Positions 61,001 through 64,000 of a stretch of DNA of 64,000 nt are shown here, one piece after another. The position numbers were made by a program, and so were the translations under genes. The stretch comes from Psychroserpens ponticola (GTDB taxonomy: Bacteria; Bacteroidota; Bacteroidia; Flavobacteriales; Flavobacteriaceae): the NCBI RefSeq assembly GCF_023556315.2, contig NZ_CP116221.1:248001-312000 (forward strand), in the 5' to 3' direction. Numbering within the stretch: position 1 is the stretch's first letter; each line of letters starts with the position of its first letter. The notes beneath the pieces were generated by a model. It worked only from the letters and a program-made list of their open reading frames with translations. It searched no databases and was not told where the DNA came from.

Positions 61001-62598
61001 AAGTGAATCCTGATATTGCTAAAACTAGAAATTCTACGCCTTATGTTGGTCTTATTTCACCTCCTCCTCATCACGATATTTATTCTATTGAAGATTTATC
61101 ACAATTAATCTACGATTTAAAATCAGCTAATAGAGCAGCTAGAATTAATGTGAAACTTGTTTCCGAAGTTGGAATTGGTACTGTCGCTGCTGGTGTTGCG
61201 AAAGCTAAAGGTGATGTGATTTTAATTTCTGGTCATGATGGTGGAACAGGAGCTTCGCCATTAACATCATTGAAACATGCAGGTTTACCTTGGGAATTAG
61301 GTCTCGCCGAAGCACAACAAACCTTAGTAATGAACGATTTGAGAAATCGTGTGGTTTTAGAGTGTGATGGACAATTAAAAACCGGACGTGATGTCGCCAT
61401 TGCTTGTCTTCTTGGTGCTGAAGAATTCGGTTTTGCTACTGCACCTTTAGTAGCTTCGGGTTGTGTAATGATGCGAGTTTGTCATCTTAATACCTGTCCT
61501 GTTGGTATAGCAACTCAAAATCCTGACCTACGGAAAAAATTCAAAGGAAAGCCTGAACATGTTGTCAATTTTATGTATTTCGTTGCTCAAGAATTACGTG
61601 AGATTATGGCGCAATTAGGTTTTAGATCTGTTGATGAAATGGTTGGTCAAGTTCAAAAACTAGATCGAAATAAAACCATTGAACATTATAAAGCCCTCGG
61701 ATTAGATTTGTCTCCAATTTTACATCAAGTTCACGTACCTTCTGGAACTAAATTTCATAATACGGAATCACAAGATCACAATTTAGAAAAAACATTAGAT
61801 TTTAAGATCATAAGTCGTGCACATCCCGCTTTATTCAGAAAAGAAAAAACAGTTTTAGATTGTAAAATCACGAATATGGATCGCGCTTTTGGAGCCATAC
61901 TAAGCAATGAAATTTCTAAAATATATGGTGCTCAAGGGCTTCCAGATAATACACTAAAAATTAATTTTACAGGTTCTGCAGGACAAAGTTTCGGTGCTTT
62001 TGCGACGAATGGACTAACCTTGGTAATTAATGGTAATTCTAATGATTATTTAGGAAAAGGCTTATCAGGAGCAAAGCTCGTTGTTAAAGTTCCTGATGAA
62101 GCTACTATTGTTCCTGAAGAGAATATCATTATTGGAAATGTAGCATTATACGGAGCCACTTCTGGTGACGTTTATATTAATGGGAAAGCTGGAGAACGTT
62201 TCTGTGTTAGGAACTCAGGAGCAAAAGCAGTAGTTGAAGGTATTGGAGATCATGGTTGTGAATATATGACTGGTGGAATTTCAGTCGTTTTAGGAGAAGT
62301 AGGTCGAAATTTCGGAGCTGGAATGAGTGGAGGAATTGCTTATATATATAATTCAAAAGGAACATTTCATAAGCATTGTAATGCAGAAGGATTAAACCTT
62401 GATCCTGTTACTATTCCTGAAGATATTTTTGAATTAAAAGATTTAATTGAAAATCATTACAATGCAACGCTGAGTCCATTAGCACAACGAATACTGGAAA
62501 ATTGGCAAAACGAATTGCCGAAATTTGTAAAGGTTTTACCTGAAGAATACAAACAAGCATTAATTCGATTGGAACAAGAAAACACAATAAACGCATAA
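58093..62598 (+). CDS. gltB: Glutamate synthase, large (alpha) subunit
   Basis: A 1501-residue enzyme that makes two glutamates from glutamine and 2-oxoglutarate. The amidotransferase nucleophile is Cys17 after a 16-residue propeptide ([12 protein letters not shown]). The central and FMN domains contain [24 protein letters not shown] and [18 protein letters not shown]. The 3Fe-4S cluster is [20 protein letters not shown] near residue 1123-1140. The C-terminal beta-helix (GALFAN-type, [17 protein letters not shown]) is complete. ATG 58093 is chosen over GTG 58072 because it gives the short propeptide. gltD begins four bases later. Confidence 0.97.
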   Translation: [1501 protein letters not shown]

Positions 62599-62602
62599 GA
62601 CG

Positions 62603-64000
62603 ATGGGAAAAACTACAGGATTTTTAGAATTTGAAAGAGTTGATGAAACTTATGTAAAGGTTGAAAAACGACTGAAAAATTATAAAGAGTTTACCATTCC
62701 GCTTGAGGAACGAAAACTTAAAGATCAAGGTGCAAGATGTATGGATTGTGGAATCCCATTTTGTCATAGTGGTTGTCCTTTAGGTAATCTCATACCTGAT
62801 TTTAATGATAAAGTCTATCAAGGTCGATGGAAAGAAGCTGCTCAAATTTTGCATTCAACTAATAATTTTCCAGAATTTACAGGTCGATTATGTCCTGCGC
62901 CTTGTGAGGAAGCGTGTGTGTTGGGAATAAATGAAGATCCAGTTTCAATTGAAAATATTGAAAAAAATATTGTAGAAACTGCTTTTGAAGAAGGCTGGAT
63001 TAAAGCAAATCCGCCAAAAACGAGAACTAATAAAAAAGTAGCAATTATTGGTTCTGGTCCTTCTGGATTGGCAGCTGCTCAACAATTAAATCGTGCTGGA
63101 CATAGTGTTACGGTTTTTGAGCGTGATGCTAAGGCTGGTGGTTTGTTGAGATATGGTATTCCCGATTTTAAGTTGGAAAAACATGTGATTGATAGGCGTT
63201 TAAGCATCTTAAAAGAAGAAGGTATTAATTTTAAAACCAATGCCAATGTTGGAAAAAATATTAGTGTTGAAACTATAAAAGCCGATTTTGATGCTGTTTT
63301 GCTTTCTGGAGGAGCAACCGTAAAACGCGAGATTCCTATTAAAGGGAATCATCTTAAAGGTGTGGTGCAAGCTATGGATTTTTTAAAATTGAATAATCAA
63401 TATGTTGATGGTTTAATTGGGTTTGAAGAAGTTATTTCAGCAAAAGATAAAAATGTCATTGTGATTGGAGGAGGTGATACTGGTTCAGATTGTATTGGTA
63501 CAAGTAATCGTCATGGTGCACATTCTGTAGTCAATTTTGAGATTTTAAGTAAGCCATCTAAAGGTCGACCAGCAAATCAACCATGGCCATATTGGCCAAT
63601 GAGATTGAAAACAACATCGTCTCATCAAGAAGGTGTTGAACGTTACTTTAGTATTTCCACTAAAGAGTTTTTAGGAGATAAAAACGGAAATTTAATCGGT
63701 TTAAAAACAGTTGAAGTGGAATGGGTTTTTAGAGAAGATGAACGGCCAGAGTTAAAAGAAATTCCAAATACAGAAAAAGAATGGAATTGTGATTTAGTCT
63801 TACTAGCACTTGGTTTTACTGGTGCTGAAAAAACACTTGCTGAGCAATTTGGATTAGAAATGGATTACCGAACCAATATCAAAGCTACAACTAAAAATTA
63901 TGCAACAAATATGAAAGGTATTTTTACAGCTGGAGATATGAGACGTGGACAATCATTAATTGTTTGGGCGATTTCTGAAGGTCGTCAGGCGGCTCATCAT
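62603..64000 (+). CDS. gltD: Glutamate synthase, small (beta) subunit (3' end outside the window)
   Basis: The first 466 codons are visible and open to the end of the window. GltD passes electrons from NADPH to GltB. Cysteine clusters for two 4Fe-4S centres are at residues about 46-58 (CMDCGIPFCHSGCPLG) and 96-107 (CPAPCEEACVLG). FAD binding is VAIIGSGPSGLAAA near 149, and NADPH binding IVIGGGDTGSDCIG near 287. The last visible residues GIFTAGDMRRGQSLIVWAISEGRQAAHH are the C-terminal FAD motif, so only a short piece is missing. It forms an operon with gltB (4-base gap). Confidence 0.96.
   Translation, partial: MGKTTGFLEFERVDETYVKVEKRLKNYKEFTIPLEERKLKDQGARCMDCGIPFCHSGCPLGNLIPDFNDKVYQGRWKEAAQILHSTNNFPEFTGRLCPAPCEEACVLGINEDPVSIENIEKNIVETAFEEGWIKANPPKTRTNKKVAIIGSGPSGLAAAQQLNRAGHSVTVFERDAKAGGLLRYGIPDFKLEKHVIDRRLSILKEEGINFKTNANVGKNISVETIKADFDAVLLSGGATVKREIPIKGNHLKGVVQAMDFLKLNNQYVDGLIGFEEVISAKDKNVIVIGGGDTGSDCIGTSNRHGAHSVVNFEILSKPSKGRPANQPWPYWPMRLKTTSSHQEGVERYFSISTKEFLGDKNGNLIGLKTVEVEWVFREDERPELKEIPNTEKEWNCDLVLLALGFTGAEKTLAEQFGLEMDYRTNIKATTKNYATNMKGIFTAGDMRRGQSLIVWAISEGRQAAHH

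Overview
The window is AT-rich chromosomal DNA of a member of the Bacteroidota, most likely a marine Flavobacteriaceae. The evidence is the short sigma-70 (RpoD) without an N-terminal extension, 5' regions with the Bacteroidota -7 hexamer family TAnnTTTG and little Shine-Dalgarno signal, GLPGLI proteins, DUF5686, DUF2797, BBP2-type porin, 2TM-domain fusions and a large membrane pyrophosphatase. The genus cannot be fixed from the sequence. The window is almost entirely core genome. I see no transposase, integrase, phage gene, CRISPR array, rRNA gene or clear pseudogene. The two ends are cut genes: clpX at the left and gltD at the right.

Layout. 1-10 kb: end of clpX, a GH3-family acyl-adenylating enzyme, DUF2797 protein, LysE exporter, rpoD-rpsU, a large AsmA-like protein, a queuosine-precursor transporter, and a fused folK/deoxynucleoside kinase. 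10-22 kb: SpoU methyltransferase, mutS, tRNA-Gly and tRNA-Leu, a repetitive LEA-like lipoprotein, kdtA, a sugar aminotransferase with galE, lspA, fabD, a COG2509 flavoprotein and an AHSA1 protein. 22-35 kb: an ABC permease fused to an M1 peptidase with its ATPase; a membrane-anchored DHFR; a CBM48 protein; thyA; a nucleoside transporter with a lipocalin-like N-terminus; a bifunctional nuclease; etfA and etfB. Nucleoside uptake, DHFR, ThyA, the HPPK fusion and two deoxynucleoside kinases make this window rich in folate/thymidylate/nucleotide salvage functions.

35-45 kb: pdhB, a DUF5686 outer-membrane protein, a CBS protein, a soluble pyrophosphatase next to a membrane ion-pumping pyrophosphatase, an App1-type phosphatase, a CrtO-like membrane protein and the second deoxynucleoside kinase. 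45-53 kb: an OmpR/EnvZ-type two-component system transcribed away from a small secreted protein, two GLPGLI proteins and an outer-membrane beta-barrel. Between the two transcription units lie three GTTAAC boxes exactly 10 bp apart, placed between two divergent -7 elements. This looks like the operator of the response regulator and is the most interesting signal in the window. 53-64 kb: metK behind a candidate SAM-II-type riboswitch, then a nitrogen-assimilation block: porin-glnK-amtB reading left and gltB-gltD reading right, with repeated CCCTTAA-type boxes between them.

Non-coding structure worth attention: two copies of a roughly 110-140 bp dispersed element with GGGCGTT / ATCCTTAACGC ends (44219-44359 and 53236-53343) that bracket the two-component/GLPGLI region in inverted orientation; REP-like palindromes around thyA, nupC and inside etfBA; an inverted repeat before the DUF2797 gene; and a terminator-like hairpin in the ppa leader. 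All assignments are from reading motifs and family knowledge; no database search was possible.
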